DNA of 64,000 nucleotides from Agromyces archimandritae. GTDB lineage: Bacteria; Actinomycetota; Actinomycetes; Actinomycetales; Microbacteriaceae. The DNA is taken from the NCBI RefSeq assembly GCF_018024495.1, contig NZ_CP071696.1:186001-250000 (forward strand), written 5' to 3'. Under the pieces are notes generated by a model that ran no database searches, had not been told where the DNA came from, and was given only the letters and a program-made list of their open reading frames with translations. The translations under genes and the position numbers were made by a program. Positions 45,901 through 55,374 of the stretch are shown here, piece after piece; positions within the stretch are counted from its first letter, which is position 1, and each line of letters opens with the position of its first letter.

Positions 45901-46424
45901 TCAGCGGCCGCCTTCACGGCCTCGTCGTACTGACCGAGCCGTAGGCGCGTCTGCACCTCGCCGGAGGGGCATCCGGTCGTCGCGATGAGCCCTTTGGCGT
46001 ACGTCTGCAGGATCTCGCGGTCCATGCGCGGCTTGAAGTAGTAGCCCTCGATCGAGGCGAGGCTCGAGAGGCGGAACAGGTTGTGCATACCCTCGGTCGT
46101 CTCGGCCAGCAGGGTCATATGCGTGTACGCGCCGGACCCCGAGACGTCGTCGCCGCCGCCGTTGCCCCAGCGCACCCGGGTCTTGTCGCTGCGGTGGGTG
46201 CGGGGCGTCAGGTACGCCTCGGTGCCGATGATGGGCTTCACGCCCTGGTCGGTCGCCTGCTTCCAGAAGTCGAACGCCCCGAAGACGTTGCCGTGGTCCG
46301 TGACGGCGACCGCCGGCATCCCCTCGCCCTTGGCGGCCTGGACGAGCTCCCCGATCCGGGCCGCGCCGTCGAGCATCGAGTACTCGCTGTGGACGTGCAG
46401 ATGGACGAAGGAATCGCCGGACAC
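42909..46424 (-). CDS. dnaE: DNA polymerase III subunit alpha (DnaE1)
   Basis: 1171 residues, full length. The PHP domain at the N-terminus keeps its metal-binding residues (FVHLHVHSEYSMLDG, TDHGNVFGAF), consistent with the PHP-based proofreading known for actinobacterial DnaE1. The polymerase core has PGRGSGAGSMAAYAMKI and PDFDVDFDERRR with the catalytic aspartates, then the beta-clamp/finger region YQEQVMAIAQRVAGF. A C-terminal OB-fold follows (DTVTIAGLVTSVQHRVARQS). GTG 46424 has AGGAG 5 nt upstream. It is the main replicative polymerase. Confidence 0.98.
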   Translation of the reverse strand: MSGDSFVHLHVHSEYSMLDGAARIGELVQAAKGEGMPAVAVTDHGNVFGAFDFWKQATDQGVKPIIGTEAYLTPRTHRSDKTRVRWGNGGGDDVSGSGAYTHMTLLAETTEGMHNLFRLSSLASIEGYYFKPRMDREILQTYAKGLIATTGCPSGEVQTRLRLGQYDEAVKAAAEFRDIFGAENFFCEIMDHGLGIEKRIMTDLLRLAEELSLPLVATNDLHYTHAADAKSHAALLCVQSGSTLDDPNRFKFDSEDFYLKSAEEMRHLFRDHPDACDNTLAIAERCNVEFNTKANYMPRYPVPAGENEESWFVKEVEKGLHLRYPEGIPQRVREQADYEVGVISQMGFPGYFLVVSDFINWSKENGIRVGPGRGSGAGSMAAYAMKITDLDPLEHGLIFERFLNPDRVSMPDFDVDFDERRRGEVIKYVTAKYGAERVAQIVTYGTIKAKQALKDSSRVLGFPFGMGEKLTKAMPQAVMGKDIPLSGIFDKDHPRYKEAGDIRAVIETDPEARTVFETATGLENLKRQWGVHAAGVIMSSEPLIDIIPIMKREQDGQIVTQFDYPACESLGLIKMDFLGLRNLTIIDDALDNIELNRGFRPVLEDLALDDADAYRLLGSGETLGVFQLDGGPMRGLLRQMKPDNFEDISAVIALYRPGPMGANSHINYALRKNGLQEITPIHPEFTESLADILDTTYGLIIYQEQVMAIAQRVAGFSLGQADILRRAMGKKKKSELDKQYAGFEAGMKANGYSDAAIKTLWDILLPFSDYAFNKAHSAAYGVLSYWTAYLKAHYPAEYMAALLTSVGDARDKLALYLNECRRMGITVLAPDVNESIGFFSAVGDDIRFGLGAVRNVGFNVVEAIRGAREEKGRFEHFHDFLKKVPIQVANKRTVESLVKAGAFDSLGHTRRSLVEIHEGAVESAVSEKRVEATGQAGFDFDSLFAEDAQEPVSAVPDRPEWSKKDKLAFEREMLGLYVSDHPLAGLEVPLAKHASTSITELLSSESTQDGDTVTIAGLVTSVQHRVARQSGNQYGMIQVEDFAGEITVMFMGKAYQEFAPTLQADSIVVVRGRVSMRDDGMNLHAFSVFQPELGQGDDHGPVMISMPEQRATTDTVTALGDVLTRHVGDTEVRLKLVRGGIARVFELPYPVRVTADFYGELKSLLGPNCLT

Positions 46425-46457
46425 GCAGGCTCCTCACCAGGTTCGTTCGGGGGTTTC

Positions 46458-46463
46458 AGTCTA
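46458..46463 (-). promoter_or_regulatory. Possible -10 element for dnaE
   Basis: TAGACT on the minus strand lies about 34 nt upstream of the dnaE GTG, in the 56-bp gap after the rluD stop. No convincing -35 was identified. Confidence 0.3.
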
Positions 46464-46480
46464 CGGGCGACCGCCGACGT

Positions 46481-47401
46481 TCAGTCCTCTCGGAGGATCT
46501 CGAGCGCGTGGGCGAGCTCGGCCGGGTAGGCGGACTCGAAGACGACCGCGCGCCCGTCGGCCGGGTGAGCGAACGAGAGCCGCACGGCGTGCAGCCACTG
46601 CCGGCCGAGGCCGAGCCGTGACGAGAGGCTCGGGTCGGCCCCGTACATCGCGTCGCCCGCGCACGGATGCCGCTGCGCCGCCATGTGCACGCGGATCTGA
46701 TGCGTCCGGCCCGTCTCGAGACGGATCTCGAGGAGGGAGGCGTACGGGAACGCCTCGATCGTCTCGTAGTGGGTGACGGCGTGCTTGCCGCCGGCGGTGA
46801 CCGCGAACTTCCACTCCGAGCGCGGGTGCCGGCCGATCGGGGCGTCGATCGTGCCAGCGAGCGGATCGGGGTGGCCCTGCACGACCGTGTGGTAGATCTT
46901 GCCGACCTCCCGGTCGTGGAACTGCCGCTTCAGCTCGGTGTAGGCCCGCTCCGATTTCGCGACGACCATGAGGCCCGAGGTGCCCGCGTCGAGGCGGTGC
47001 ACGACGCCCTGGCGTTCGGGCGCACCGGAGGTCGAGATCCGGTAGCCGGCCGCCGCGAGGGCCCCGACGACCGTCGGCCCGCTCCACCCGATCGAGGGAT
47101 GGGCGGCGACGCCGGCGGGCTTGTCGACGACGACGAGATCGTCGTCGTCGTGGACGATGCCGAGCTCGGGCACGGGGATGGCCTCGACGACCGGCCCGCG
47201 CGGCTCCTCCCAGCTCACCTCGAGCCAGGCGCCGGCCCGCAGGCGGTCGGACTTGCCGGCCTCACGACCGTCGAGCAGCACGCCGCCGGACTCGGCGATG
47301 TCGGCCGCGAGGGTGCGCGAGAAGCCGAGGAGCTTCGCGAGCCCGGCGTCGATGCGTGTGCCGTCGAGGCCGTCCGGCACGGGGAGGGCGCGGCTGGGCA
47401 T
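46481..47401 (-). CDS. Pseudouridine synthase, RluA/RluD family
   Basis: 306 residues. An N-terminal S4 RNA-binding domain ([20 protein letters not shown]) precedes the catalytic domain with the active-site aspartate Asp138 in [19 protein letters not shown], followed by [14 protein letters not shown]. It isomerises uridines in 23S rRNA or tRNA; assignment to RluD rather than another RluA member is not certain from sequence alone. It lies 4 nt after lspA, the common lspA-rluD pairing of Gram-positives. Confidence 0.93.
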   Translation of the reverse strand: MPSRALPVPDGLDGTRIDAGLAKLLGFSRTLAADIAESGGVLLDGREAGKSDRLRAGAWLEVSWEEPRGPVVEAIPVPELGIVHDDDDLVVVDKPAGVAAHPSIGWSGPTVVGALAAAGYRISTSGAPERQGVVHRLDAGTSGLMVVAKSERAYTELKRQFHDREVGKIYHTVVQGHPDPLAGTIDAPIGRHPRSEWKFAVTAGGKHAVTHYETIEAFPYASLLEIRLETGRTHQIRVHMAAQRHPCAGDAMYGADPSLSSRLGLGRQWLHAVRLSFAHPADGRAVVFESAYPAELAHALEILRED

Positions 47402-47405
47402 TCGG

Positions 47406-48002
47406 CTACGGCTCCGGGTTCGGGTGGGGTTCGTCCCCCTCGGCGCGCTTGGCGCCGATCGGTTCGCCGTCCTTGCCGAGGCGCACGCCGTCGAGTCCGA
47501 TCCCGAGGATCGTCAGGAGCAGGAAGAGCACCATGCTCGACACGATGCAGATGTCGGCGACGTTGTAGATCGCCGGGATCATCCACGGGGTCGAGATGAA
47601 GTCGATCACGTGCCCGAGTCCGAAGCTCGGTTCGCGGAAGAGACGGTCGGTGAGGTTGCCGAGGACGCCGCCGAGCAGCAGGCCGAAGACGACGGCCCAC
47701 CATATCGAGCGGATGCGCCGCGCGAACCAGACGATGACCGTGAGCACCACGGTCGCGAGGATCGTGAAGATCCACGTCATGCCGCTCGCGAGCGAGAAGG
47801 CCGCCCCGGAGTTGCGGACGAACTGCCACTGCAGCACGCCGTCGATGACCGGGACGACCTCCCCCTCGGTGAGATTCGTGACGACGAGGTGCTTCGTCAG
47901 CTGGTCGAGGCCGTACGCGCCCGCGGCGATGAGCACGATGACGGCGATGGCCGTCGCGCTGACCTTCGACCGGGATCGGGCCTCGGGGCGATCAGGCTCC
48001 AA
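47406..48002 (-). CDS. lspA: Lipoprotein signal peptidase (signal peptidase II)
   Basis: 198 residues with four membrane helices. The paired catalytic aspartates lie in LGNLTDRL and YNVADICIV, and LDQLTKHLV marks the N-terminal region. It cleaves prolipoproteins before the lipidated cysteine; the substrate-binding lipoprotein at 34555 is a likely client. The best start I can see is TTG 48002, which overlaps the end of divIVA by 11 nt and has only a weak AGGG nearby. A hydrophilic C-terminal tail of about 35 residues extends beyond the family core. Confidence 0.93.
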   Translation of the reverse strand: MEPDRPEARSRSKVSATAIAVIVLIAAGAYGLDQLTKHLVVTNLTEGEVVPVIDGVLQWQFVRNSGAAFSLASGMTWIFTILATVVLTVIVWFARRIRSIWWAVVFGLLLGGVLGNLTDRLFREPSFGLGHVIDFISTPWMIPAIYNVADICIVSSMVLFLLLTILGIGLDGVRLGKDGEPIGAKRAEGDEPHPNPEP

Positions 48003-48660
48003 AGCCCTGGTAGCTCGGCGTCTGCTGCTCGACGCCCGAGCCCACGGCGTATCCGGAGCCCGAGCTCACGGGAGCGGAGGTGTCGAGCTCACGCAGGTGG
48101 CCCTCGATGTAGCTCTTGAGCTTCTGGCGGTAGTCGCGCTCGAAGTCGCGCAGTTCGTCGATGCGCTTCTCGAGGGCGACGCGCTCCTGGTCGAGGATGC
48201 CGATCTGCTGGCGCTGCTTGGCCTCGGCCTCGGCGACGACGCGGGCCGCGGTCGCGTGCCCTTCGGCGATCAGCGCGTCGCGCTTCTCGATGCCCTCGCG
48301 GACATGCTCCTCGTGGAGGCGGCGGGCCAGCTGCAGGAGGTTCGTGGTGCTCGTCTGCTCGTCGAGGTCGGAGACGGGCGCCGGTGCCGGCGTCGGTGCG
48401 GGCATCGCGACGGCGACCGTGGGCGGAGGCGAAGCCGGAGCCTCGTACGCGGTGGCCTGCGCGGCGGACTGCTGCGCCTCGTTCGCGCGGGCCTCGGCGG
48501 CCTGGACGCGCTGGCGCAGCTCGTCGTTCTCCTGGTTCAACCGGCGCAGTTCGACCACGACTTCATCGAGGAAGTCGTCGACCTCGTCCTGGTCGTACCC
48601 CTCTCGGAACTTCGTCGCCTGAAAGCGCTTATTGACCACGTCTTCCGGAGTTAGCGCCAT
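47992..48660 (-). CDS. divIVA: DivIVA/Wag31 polar growth and septum-site protein
   Basis: 222 residues. The conserved membrane-binding N-terminus (MALTPEDVVNKRFQATKFRE, then GYDQDEVDDFLDEVV) is followed by a first coiled coil to about 70, an Ala/Pro linker (about 70-97) and a long second coiled coil (about 100-195). It self-assembles at curved membrane (poles and septum) and directs peptidoglycan synthesis, essential in many actinobacteria. A -10-like TACCGT lies about 50 nt upstream of the ATG, after a hairpin terminator, so it likely begins its own transcript with lspA and rluD. Confidence 0.96.
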   Translation of the reverse strand: MALTPEDVVNKRFQATKFREGYDQDEVDDFLDEVVVELRRLNQENDELRQRVQAAEARANEAQQSAAQATAYEAPASPPPTVAVAMPAPTPAPAPVSDLDEQTSTTNLLQLARRLHEEHVREGIEKRDALIAEGHATAARVVAEAEAKQRQQIGILDQERVALEKRIDELRDFERDYRQKLKSYIEGHLRELDTSAPVSSGSGYAVGSGVEQQTPSYQGFGA

Positions 48661-48742
48661 GGCTTCTCACCCTCGAATCTGTCGAACTGGTTGATCACGT
48701 TCACGTTACGGTACCAAAGGCGGCCACGCACCACCTGAGAGA

Positions 48743-48769
48743 TCGTCACCCGGCGACGCCGGGTGACGA
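48743..48769 (-). terminator. Hairpin terminator after yggT
   Basis: TCGTCACCCGGC and its exact reverse complement (48743-48754 and 48758-48769) flank a 3-nt loop, 13 nt past the yggT stop. No T-run follows. It probably ends the ftsZ-yggS-sepF-yggT transcript before the divIVA promoter. Confidence 0.7.
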
Positions 48770-48781
48770 CGACGGCCGCGC

Positions 48782-49093
48782 TCACCCCTGCGCGCCGGCG
48801 GAGAGCGCCTGCACGATGGTCATCGCGACGATGACGACGAGCATGGCGAGCGTCCAGCCGAGATCGAGCGAGACCTGGCCGATGCGGATGGGCGGCACGA
48901 TCCGCCGGAAGAGCTTCACGAGGGGATCGGTCACCGTGTAGACGGCCTCGACCGCCACGAGCCAACCGCCCCTGGGGCGCCAGGAGCGGTTGAAGGTTCG
49001 GACGAGGTCGATGATGAACCTCGCCCACATGATGAAGAAGTACAGCAGCAGCAGCGTGTAGAGGATGCCCCAGACGACGGCGAAGACTCCCAC
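48782..49093 (-). CDS. YggT-family membrane protein
   Basis: 103 residues with two hydrophobic segments (about 5-27 and 75-98) separated by TFNRSWRPRG and VTDPLVKLFRRIVPP, the family signature. YggT proteins accompany sepF and divIVA in Gram-positives and are thought to support division or osmotic tolerance, but their activity is unknown. The GTG start lies 6 nt after the sepF stop. Confidence 0.92.
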   Translation of the reverse strand: MGVFAVVWGILYTLLLLYFFIMWARFIIDLVRTFNRSWRPRGGWLVAVEAVYTVTDPLVKLFRRIVPPIRIGQVSLDLGWTLAMLVVIVAMTIVQALSAGAQG

Positions 49094-49099
49094 AGCGGA

Positions 49100-49561
49100 C
49101 TACGAGCGCGCGAAGAACGATGCGTCGACGTCCCCGTCGTCGGCGCCGGACTCCCCCGAGATGGCCACGTGCGCGGGCGAGAGCAGGAAGACCTTGCTCG
49201 TGACGCGCTCGATCTTGCCGTACAGGCCCTGAGACAGGCCGCTCGCGAAGTCGATCAGCCGACGCGCGTCGGAGTCGGACATCTGCGAGAGGTTGATGAT
49301 GACCGGCACGCCCTCGCGGAACGACTCGGCGATGACCTGGGCGTCGCGGTACTGCCGCGGGTGCACGGTGAGGATCTCGTTCATATCTGCTTGCGGCACC
49401 GCTTGCACGGGCTGCCGGCGCAGCGGCGTGACGGGCGCGCCGGCCTTGGGGGCCGGGGCGGCGTGCACGACGGGCGCGGGAGCCGGCTTCGGCGTCTCCT
49501 CCTCGAGCTCTTCGTCGGCGAGGCCGAGATAGACCATCGTCTTCTTCAGCGGGTTCGACAT
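49100..49561 (-). CDS. sepF: Cell division protein SepF
   Basis: 153 residues. An N-terminal membrane-targeting helix ([18 protein letters not shown]), a Pro/Ala-rich linker (about 23-50) and the SepF core (about 62-135: [20 protein letters not shown], then [20 protein letters not shown]). SepF anchors FtsZ to the membrane; in organisms without FtsA, as here, it is the likely principal anchor. It sits between yggS and yggT. Confidence 0.96.
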   Translation of the reverse strand: MSNPLKKTMVYLGLADEELEEETPKPAPAPVVHAAPAPKAGAPVTPLRRQPVQAVPQADMNEILTVHPRQYRDAQVIAESFREGVPVIINLSQMSDSDARRLIDFASGLSQGLYGKIERVTSKVFLLSPAHVAISGESGADDGDVDASFFARS

Positions 49562-49594
49562 CGCTGCCTCCGTCCGTGTTCCTTCACACCGAGG

Positions 49595-50275
49595 CTAACC
49601 GGCCCCGGGGCGATTCCCCGTGATTGCGGTTCCGATTCTGAGGTGTGTCGCACCCTCCAGGATCGCATCGGGATAATCGTGGCTCATACCCATGGACAGG
49701 GCGCGGGCATCCGGTGCAAGCCGCTGCAGGCGCTCGGAGAGGGCGCGCACGCGGGCGAAGGCCGGCCGCGCCGGCTCGCCGAGCGGGGCGACGGCCATGA
49801 GGCCGCGCAGGCGGATGCCCTCGGCTGCCAGAACGGCTTCGGCGAGCGGATCCAGCTCCTCCGGCTGCACGCCGCCGCGGCCCGGGTCCTCGGTGAGGTT
49901 CACCTGGATGAAGCCGTCGATCGTGCGGCCGTCGTCCACGCCGAGCGCGGTCACGAGCGATACCCGGTCGATGGAGTGCACCGCGTGGGCGTACTCGCGG
50001 ACCTGCCGGGCCTTCTTGGACTGCAGCTGACCGACGAAGTGCCAGCGCAGGCCGAGCTCGGCGAGCTCGACGGCCTTGGCGCGCGCCTCCTGGTGGCGGT
50101 TCTCGCCGACGTCCTGCACGCCGGCCTCGGCGAGGCCGCGCACGAGGGAGGCCGGGTGGAACTTCGTCACGACGATGAGCTCGACGCCTTCCGGGTCTCG
50201 GCCGGCCGCATCCGCCGCCTCGGCGATGCCCGCCCGGACGGCCGCGAGGCGGCCGGCGAGCGTCTCGTCGCTCAC
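49595..50275 (-). CDS. YggS-family pyridoxal phosphate homeostasis protein
   Basis: 226 residues forming a single alanine-racemase-like TIM barrel. The PLP lysine is in LIVVTKFHP, followed by [26 protein letters not shown] and [12 protein letters not shown], with GTAI near the C-terminus. YggS/PLPBP binds and buffers PLP rather than catalysing a known reaction. The GTG overlaps the ftsZ stop by 4 nt; the ftsZ-yggS-sepF-yggT order is widely conserved in actinobacteria. Confidence 0.94.
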   Translation of the reverse strand: MSDETLAGRLAAVRAGIAEAADAAGRDPEGVELIVVTKFHPASLVRGLAEAGVQDVGENRHQEARAKAVELAELGLRWHFVGQLQSKKARQVREYAHAVHSIDRVSLVTALGVDDGRTIDGFIQVNLTEDPGRGGVQPEELDPLAEAVLAAEGIRLRGLMAVAPLGEPARPAFARVRALSERLQRLAPDARALSMGMSHDYPDAILEGATHLRIGTAITGNRPGAG

Positions 50276-51504
50276 TTCAGGAAGTCGGGGATGTCGAGGT
50301 CCTCGCCGTCGTCGTCGAACGCGGGGTCGCCGACGGTCGGGTCCTTCGGGGTGGCCTCGACCTGGCCCCAATCGGCACCGCCGAGCACCTCGTCGAGGCC
50401 GAGCGAGGGCTGCGGGGCGTCCTCGCGCGGAGCGGAGGCGGACGCCGAGAGCGACGCCGATCCGCCCAGCGCGCCGACGCCGACGGGCTCGGGCACCGGG
50501 GCGGCCGCGGCGAAGCTCGGGCGGCGCGCCTCGGCATCCGCACTCGTCGACGTCGGCTCGCCGCCGTCGAAGCCGGCCGCGATGACCGTCACGCGCACCT
50601 CGTCGCCGAGGGTGTCGTCGATGACCGCGCCGAAGATGATGTTCGCCTCGGGGTGCACGGCCTCCTGCACGAGCCGGGCGGCGTCGTTGATCTCGAAGAT
50701 GCCGAGGTTCGAGCCGCCCTGGATCGACAGCAGCACGCCGTGCGCGCCGTCGATCGAGGCTTCCAGAAGAGGGCTCGCCACGGCGAGCTCGGCCGCCTTG
50801 ATCGCGCGATCCGCCCCACGCGAGGAGCCGATGCCCATGAGCGCGGAGCCCGCGCCCTGCATGACCGACTTGACGTCGGCGAAGTCGAGGTTGATGAGAC
50901 CGGGGGTGGTGATCAGGTCGGTGATGCCCTGCACACCGGCCAGCAGCACCTGGTCGGCGGTCGAGAAGGCCTCGAGCATCGAGATGCCGCGGTCGCTGAT
51001 CTCCAGCAGCCGGTCGTTCGGCACGACGATGAGGGTGTCGACCTCTTCCTTCAGGCGTGCGACGCCCTGCTCGGCCTGGGTCTGGCGGCGCTTGCCCTCG
51101 AAGCTGAACGGCTTCGTGACGACACCGATGGTCAGCGCGCCGATCGACTTCGCGATGCGCGCGACGACGGGGGCGCCGCCCGTGCCGGTGCCGCCGCCCT
51201 CGCCGGCCGTGACGAAGACCATGTCGGCGCCCGCGAGGGCTTCTTCGATCTCTTCCGCGTGATCTTCGGCGGCACGGCGGCCGACCTCGGGATCCGCGCC
51301 GGCGCCGAGGCCGCGCGTGAGGTCGCGGCCGACGTCGAGCTTCACATCGGCATCCGACATGAGGAGGGCCTGCGCGTCGGTGTTGATGGCGATGAACTCC
51401 ACGCCGCGGAGGCCGAGCTCGATCATGCGGTTGACGGCGTTGACGCCGCCCCCGCCGATTCCGACGACCTTGATGACGGCGAGGTAGTTCTGGTTTGTCG
51501 ACAT
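50272..51504 (-). CDS. ftsZ: Cell division protein FtsZ
   Basis: 410 residues. The tubulin-like GTPase has [17 protein letters not shown], the signature [18 protein letters not shown] and the NTDAQAL region. After about residue 315 a Ser/Ala/Pro-rich disordered linker leads to the C-terminal peptide LDIPDFLK, which binds SepF and other anchors. It forms the Z-ring. It has its own 172-bp upstream region after ftsQ, with a good ribosome site (GGAGG), so it is likely transcribed from a local promoter as well as from the cluster. Confidence 0.98.
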   Translation of the reverse strand: MSTNQNYLAVIKVVGIGGGGVNAVNRMIELGLRGVEFIAINTDAQALLMSDADVKLDVGRDLTRGLGAGADPEVGRRAAEDHAEEIEEALAGADMVFVTAGEGGGTGTGGAPVVARIAKSIGALTIGVVTKPFSFEGKRRQTQAEQGVARLKEEVDTLIVVPNDRLLEISDRGISMLEAFSTADQVLLAGVQGITDLITTPGLINLDFADVKSVMQGAGSALMGIGSSRGADRAIKAAELAVASPLLEASIDGAHGVLLSIQGGSNLGIFEINDAARLVQEAVHPEANIIFGAVIDDTLGDEVRVTVIAAGFDGGEPTSTSADAEARRPSFAAAAPVPEPVGVGALGGSASLSASASAPREDAPQPSLGLDEVLGGADWGQVEATPKDPTVGDPAFDDDGEDLDIPDFLK

Positions 51505-51676
51505 GATTCCGGCCTCCGTCGCGAACTCTAAACCTCAAGTCGAAGGTTAAAGTTTTGCTGAGTATGCAATTCCTGGTGAAGACGCTAAGCGCCGCGCGGG
51601 CGCACGGGTCGAAAGGATACCCGCGTGTCGCGATCCCGACTCCCCCATCCGGGTACGGATGTCGCCGTGCGACGCC
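51505..51676 (-). promoter_or_regulatory. ftsZ promoter region with an imperfect dyad
   Basis: The gap between ftsQ and ftsZ contains TAAACCT, eight bases, AGGTTAA (51529-51550), a near-perfect dyad 25-46 bp upstream of the ftsZ ATG, in an AT-rich patch unlike the rest of the region. On the minus strand TAGAGT just downstream of the dyad could be a -10. It marks a probable regulated start for ftsZ; the protein that would bind is unknown. Confidence 0.5.
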
Positions 51677-52768
51677 TCAGCCCGTCACCGGACTCGACGG
51701 CGAGGAGACGTCGTAGCTCGAGACCGTGTCGGGCGGAGCCGCGCGCATGAGGGCCGCGAGCACCTCCGCCTTCACCTCCGAGTCCTCCGGCGAGCCCCAG
51801 ACGACCTCCGCACCGCCGCCGAGCTCCAGCCGCACATCGTCGGCGGTCTCCGCGCTCGCCTGCACGAGCGCCGCACGCACATCCTCGGGAAGCGCGCGCA
51901 CCACCGCGGTCGCCGCCAGGAATCCGTCGTCGGCGATGCCGCCCGGCGCGACGAGCAACGGCATGCCCTCGGGCCGTGCATCGAGGTGCTCGATGACGAC
52001 GCCCGCGGCATCCACCACGTCGTAGCCGCCCGAACCCTCGAGCACGCCCACCGGCTGCCGTTCGACGATGCGCACGACGAGGGTGCCCGGCGGGATCGAC
52101 TCGGTCGTGTACCGCTCGATGAGGCTGAAGCCCGACAGCGCCCGATGCACCTCGGCACCGTCGACGAGCGGCAGCGGAGTGCCGAGCTCCCCGTCGATCG
52201 CCTCGACGATCGCTCCGGCGTCCAGGCGCGACGCCCCCTCGACGCGGATGTCGCGAAGCGCCATGATCGGCGAATACGCGATCGCGGCGACGAGCCCGGC
52301 CAGCAGCGCGACCGAGCCGAACGCCGTGATGAGCAGGGTCCGCCGGCGCCGGCTCCGTTTCGTGAAGCGGCGCACCTCGGCCCGCTCGTACGCGCGGCGG
52401 GCGCGTTCGGCACGACGGAGATCCCGTTCGGCCGCATCCCGCGACCCCGATGCGTCGCCGGCCGATGCTGCCGCGGCCCTCTGCCTCGCCGACGCGGCGG
52501 CCGGACGGCTCTTCGCCGGGGCGGCCGCGGCCCTCGCGGCGGCCGGTTCGGCCGCGGTCGTGCCGGAAGCGCCCTTCGCGGTCCGGGAACCGGGCCCGCC
52601 CGCGGACGCCTTCCCGGCGGATGCCTTCGCCGCCGGTCCCTTGGCCGCGGATATCTTCGCCGCCGATGCCTTGGCGGCCGACGGCTTGGCCGCAGGCGCG
52701 GTCTTCGCCGCAGGGGTCTTCGCGGCGGCCGCCTCGGGTCGCCGGTCGAAGCCCTGGGGCCGCTTCAC
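51677..52768 (-). CDS. ftsQ: Cell division protein FtsQ with a long Ala/Lys-rich cytoplasmic tail
   Basis: 363 residues. Residues 1-150 are cytoplasmic and unusual: about 12-55 is a string of AAK/SAAK-type repeats ([20 protein letters not shown]), followed by an Arg/Ala-rich coiled part. One membrane helix (about 155-175, [19 protein letters not shown]) precedes the POTRA domain ([20 protein letters not shown]) and the FtsQ/DivIB beta domain. It links the division complex and regulates septal synthesis. GTG 52768 overlaps the murC stop by 4 nt. Confidence 0.92.
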   Translation of the reverse strand: MKRPQGFDRRPEAAAAKTPAAKTAPAAKPSAAKASAAKISAAKGPAAKASAGKASAGGPGSRTAKGASGTTAAEPAAARAAAAPAKSRPAAASARQRAAAASAGDASGSRDAAERDLRRAERARRAYERAEVRRFTKRSRRRRTLLITAFGSVALLAGLVAAIAYSPIMALRDIRVEGASRLDAGAIVEAIDGELGTPLPLVDGAEVHRALSGFSLIERYTTESIPPGTLVVRIVERQPVGVLEGSGGYDVVDAAGVVIEHLDARPEGMPLLVAPGGIADDGFLAATAVVRALPEDVRAALVQASAETADDVRLELGGGAEVVWGSPEDSEVKAEVLAALMRAAPPDTVSSYDVSSPSSPVTG

Positions 52769-54204
52769 GAGCGGTCCGGACCGCCGGCCCCGTCGCCCGC
52801 CTGCACGCCCGGGCGCTCCTCGAGCGCACCGAGCAGCTGCGGCACGATCCGGTACACATCCCCGCAGCCGAGCGTGATGACGAAGTCGCCCGGGCGGGAG
52901 ATCTCCGCGGTGTGCCGAGCGGCCGCCGCCCAGTCGGCGATGAACGCCACATGCTCCGGATGCGCGAAACGCTCCGAGACGAGGGCGCCGGTCACCCCCG
53001 GCTCCGGGTCCTCCCGCGCCCCGTACACGTCGAGCACGACGGTCTCGTCGGCATAGGTCTCCAGCACGTCCGCGAACTCCTTCGCGAACAGGCGCGTGCG
53101 GCTGTAGAGGTGGGGCTGGTGCACGGCGATGATGCGGCCGTCGCCGACGACGGTGCGCGCCGCTGAAAGCGCCGCGGCGACCTCGGTCGGGTGATGCGCG
53201 TAGTCGTCGTAGACGCTCACGCCGCCGACCGTGCCGTGCAGTTCGAAGCGCCTGCCGGTGCCGGCGAAGTGCGAGATCGCCTCGAGCGACGCGGCCGGGT
53301 CGAAGCCGAGACCCGTGAGCACGGCGAAGGCGCCGGCGGCGTTGATCGCGTTGTGCCGGCCCGGGATGCGGAGGGTCGTGCGGTACTCCTGCCCCTGGTA
53401 CGAGACGGCGAAGGAGACGGGACCCTCGGTGCGGATATCGGTGACCCGCACCGCCGCATCCGCGGCCTCGCCGAACGTCACGACCCGCTCGTGCTCGAGC
53501 CGGGCCGTCACCTGCTTCGCACCCGGATCGTCGGCGGAGATCACGACGAGCTCGCGCGCGCGCTCGGCGAAGGTCACGAAGGCGTCCTCGAAGGCCTCGA
53601 GGGAGCCGTAGTGGTCGAGATGGTCGGCGTCGACGTTCGTGATGAGGGCGACGGCCGTGTCGTAGAGCAGGAAGGAGCCGTCCGACTCGTCGGCCTCGAC
53701 GACGTAGAGCTCGCCGTCGCCGGCGCCGGCGCTCACGCCGAGCTCTTCGATGACGCCGCCGTTCACGAAGCTCGGGTCGGCGCCGAGGCGCTGCAGGGCG
53801 GTGACGATCATGCCCGTCGAGGTGGTCTTGCCGTGAGCGCCGGCCACCGCCACGAGGCGTGAGCCGGCGGTCAGCCAGGCCAGCGCCTGCGAACGGTGCA
53901 GCACCGGGATGCCGTGCTCGAGCGCGTACCGGTACTCGGGGTTGTCGTCCCACAGCGCGCCGGTCACGACCAGCGTGTCGGCATCGCCGACGTTGCCGGC
54001 ATCATGCCCGATCGCGACCTCGGCACCGAGCTCGCGGAGGGCGTCGATATTGGCCGACTCGCGCACGTCCGAGCCCGTCACCCGGTGGCCGGCGCCGAGG
54101 AAGAGCCGGGCGATGCCGCTCATGCCCGAACCGCCGATGCCGACGAAATGCACGGCGCCGAGCTCGGCGGGGATCTGGGCTGACGGGTCCGGTTTGATGG
54201 TCAC
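52765..54204 (-). CDS. murC: UDP-N-acetylmuramate--L-alanine ligase (MurC)
   Basis: 479 residues. An N-terminal dinucleotide-type motif ([19 protein letters not shown]), the ATP loop [25 protein letters not shown] and [15 protein letters not shown] define MurC. It adds the first amino acid to UDP-MurNAc; in walls of B type this can be Gly or Ser instead of Ala, which cannot be decided from the sequence. The start is GTG 54204. A 72-nt gap separates it from murG; it overlaps ftsQ by 4 nt. Confidence 0.96.
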   Translation of the reverse strand: MTIKPDPSAQIPAELGAVHFVGIGGSGMSGIARLFLGAGHRVTGSDVRESANIDALRELGAEVAIGHDAGNVGDADTLVVTGALWDDNPEYRYALEHGIPVLHRSQALAWLTAGSRLVAVAGAHGKTTSTGMIVTALQRLGADPSFVNGGVIEELGVSAGAGDGELYVVEADESDGSFLLYDTAVALITNVDADHLDHYGSLEAFEDAFVTFAERARELVVISADDPGAKQVTARLEHERVVTFGEAADAAVRVTDIRTEGPVSFAVSYQGQEYRTTLRIPGRHNAINAAGAFAVLTGLGFDPAASLEAISHFAGTGRRFELHGTVGGVSVYDDYAHHPTEVAAALSAARTVVGDGRIIAVHQPHLYSRTRLFAKEFADVLETYADETVVLDVYGAREDPEPGVTGALVSERFAHPEHVAFIADWAAAARHTAEISRPGDFVITLGCGDVYRIVPQLLGALEERPGVQAGDGAGGPDRS

Positions 54205-54276
54205 GGTGCGGTCGGTTTCCTCTGGTCGGGTGTTCGGGGGGCGGATGCGGGTGTGCGGCGCGTCCTCAGTGCAACG

Positions 54277-55374
54277 TTACGCGCCCCCGCCCGTGTTCCC
54301 CGGGAGGGCGAGCGCCTCGTCGATCAGCCCGATCATGCGTTCGGTGCCGTCGAGCACGCCGACCGAGGCGGCCGCGGCGGCCATCCGCTCCACGGCGGCG
54401 CGGTCGGCGAGGATCGGCGCGAGCCGATCGGCGACGGCGTCGGGCAGGAAGGCGTCGTCGTCGATGAGGATGCCGCCGCCGGCATCCACGACCCCGGCCG
54501 CGTTGAAGCGCTGCTCGCCGTTGCCGACGGCGTACGGCACGTAGATCGCGGGGATGCCGAGCGCGGTCAGTTCGCTGACCGTCGACGCCCCGGCCCGCGA
54601 GACGGCGAAGTCCGCGAGACGGAGGGCGAGATCCATCCGGTCGGCGTAGGCGACCATGCGGTAGCCGGGAAGGCCGGGATCCTCGACCTCGGAGCGCTCC
54701 CCCGTGACGTGCAGCACCTGCCAGCCGGTCGAGAGGATGCGCTCGGCGCTGTCGACCATCGTGCGGTTGATGCGGCGCGCGCCGAGCGAGCCGCCCGTGG
54801 CCAGCAGCACCGGCCGGCCGGCGTCGAGGCCGAAGAACGCGGCGGCCTCCTCCCGGCCGCTCGTGCGATCGAGGGTCTCGATCTCGCGGCGCAGCGGCAT
54901 GCCGACGAGCTGGGCGGCCGGCAGCGGCGTGCCCGCGAAGGCGACGCCGACGCGCGCCGCGAACCGTGCGCCGAGCCGGTTCGCCAGGCCCGGCCGCGCG
55001 TTCGCCTCGTGGATCACGACGGGCGTGCCGGTGCGACGTGCGGCCAGATACGCGGGGGTGGCGACGTAGCCGCCGAAGCCGACGACGACATCCACGCCCC
55101 GGCTCCGGATGATCTCGGCCGTCTCGCCGATGGATCGCGCGAAGCGGCCGGGGAAGGCGACGGCGGCCCGGTTCGGGCGGCGCGGGAAGGGCACCTTGTC
55201 GATCGTGAGCAGCTCGTAGCCGCGGGCCGGCACGAGGCGTGCCTCGAGGCCCTCGCGCGTGCCGAGCACGAGCACCTCGGCGCCCGGATCGCGATCGCGC
55301 AGGCCGTCGGCGACGGCCAGCAGCGGGTTCACATGGCCGGCCGTTCCGCCGCCGGCGAGCAGGTACACCGTCAT
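54277..55374 (-). CDS. murG: Undecaprenyl-PP-MurNAc-pentapeptide N-acetylglucosaminyltransferase (MurG)
   Basis: 365 residues, a GT-B fold glycosyltransferase that makes lipid II from lipid I on the inner membrane face. The N-terminal motif is YLLAGGGTAGHVNPLLAVA, then DVVVGFGGYVATPAYLAAR and the donor-site blocks LLATGGSLGARRIN and AVSRAGASTVSELTALGIPA. The ATG overlaps the ftsW stop by 4 nt. It uses TAA as stop, unlike most neighbours. Confidence 0.97.
   Translation of the reverse strand: MTVYLLAGGGTAGHVNPLLAVADGLRDRDPGAEVLVLGTREGLEARLVPARGYELLTIDKVPFPRRPNRAAVAFPGRFARSIGETAEIIRSRGVDVVVGFGGYVATPAYLAARRTGTPVVIHEANARPGLANRLGARFAARVGVAFAGTPLPAAQLVGMPLRREIETLDRTSGREEAAAFFGLDAGRPVLLATGGSLGARRINRTMVDSAERILSTGWQVLHVTGERSEVEDPGLPGYRMVAYADRMDLALRLADFAVSRAGASTVSELTALGIPAIYVPYAVGNGEQRFNAAGVVDAGGGILIDDDAFLPDAVADRLAPILADRAAVERMAAAAASVGVLDGTERMIGLIDEALALPGNTGGGA

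Noticed and set aside
47992..48002. A missed base causing the lspA-divIVA overlap
   Set aside because: Both proteins are complete and in normal length; an 11-nt overlap with a TTG start is acceptable given similar overlaps here.
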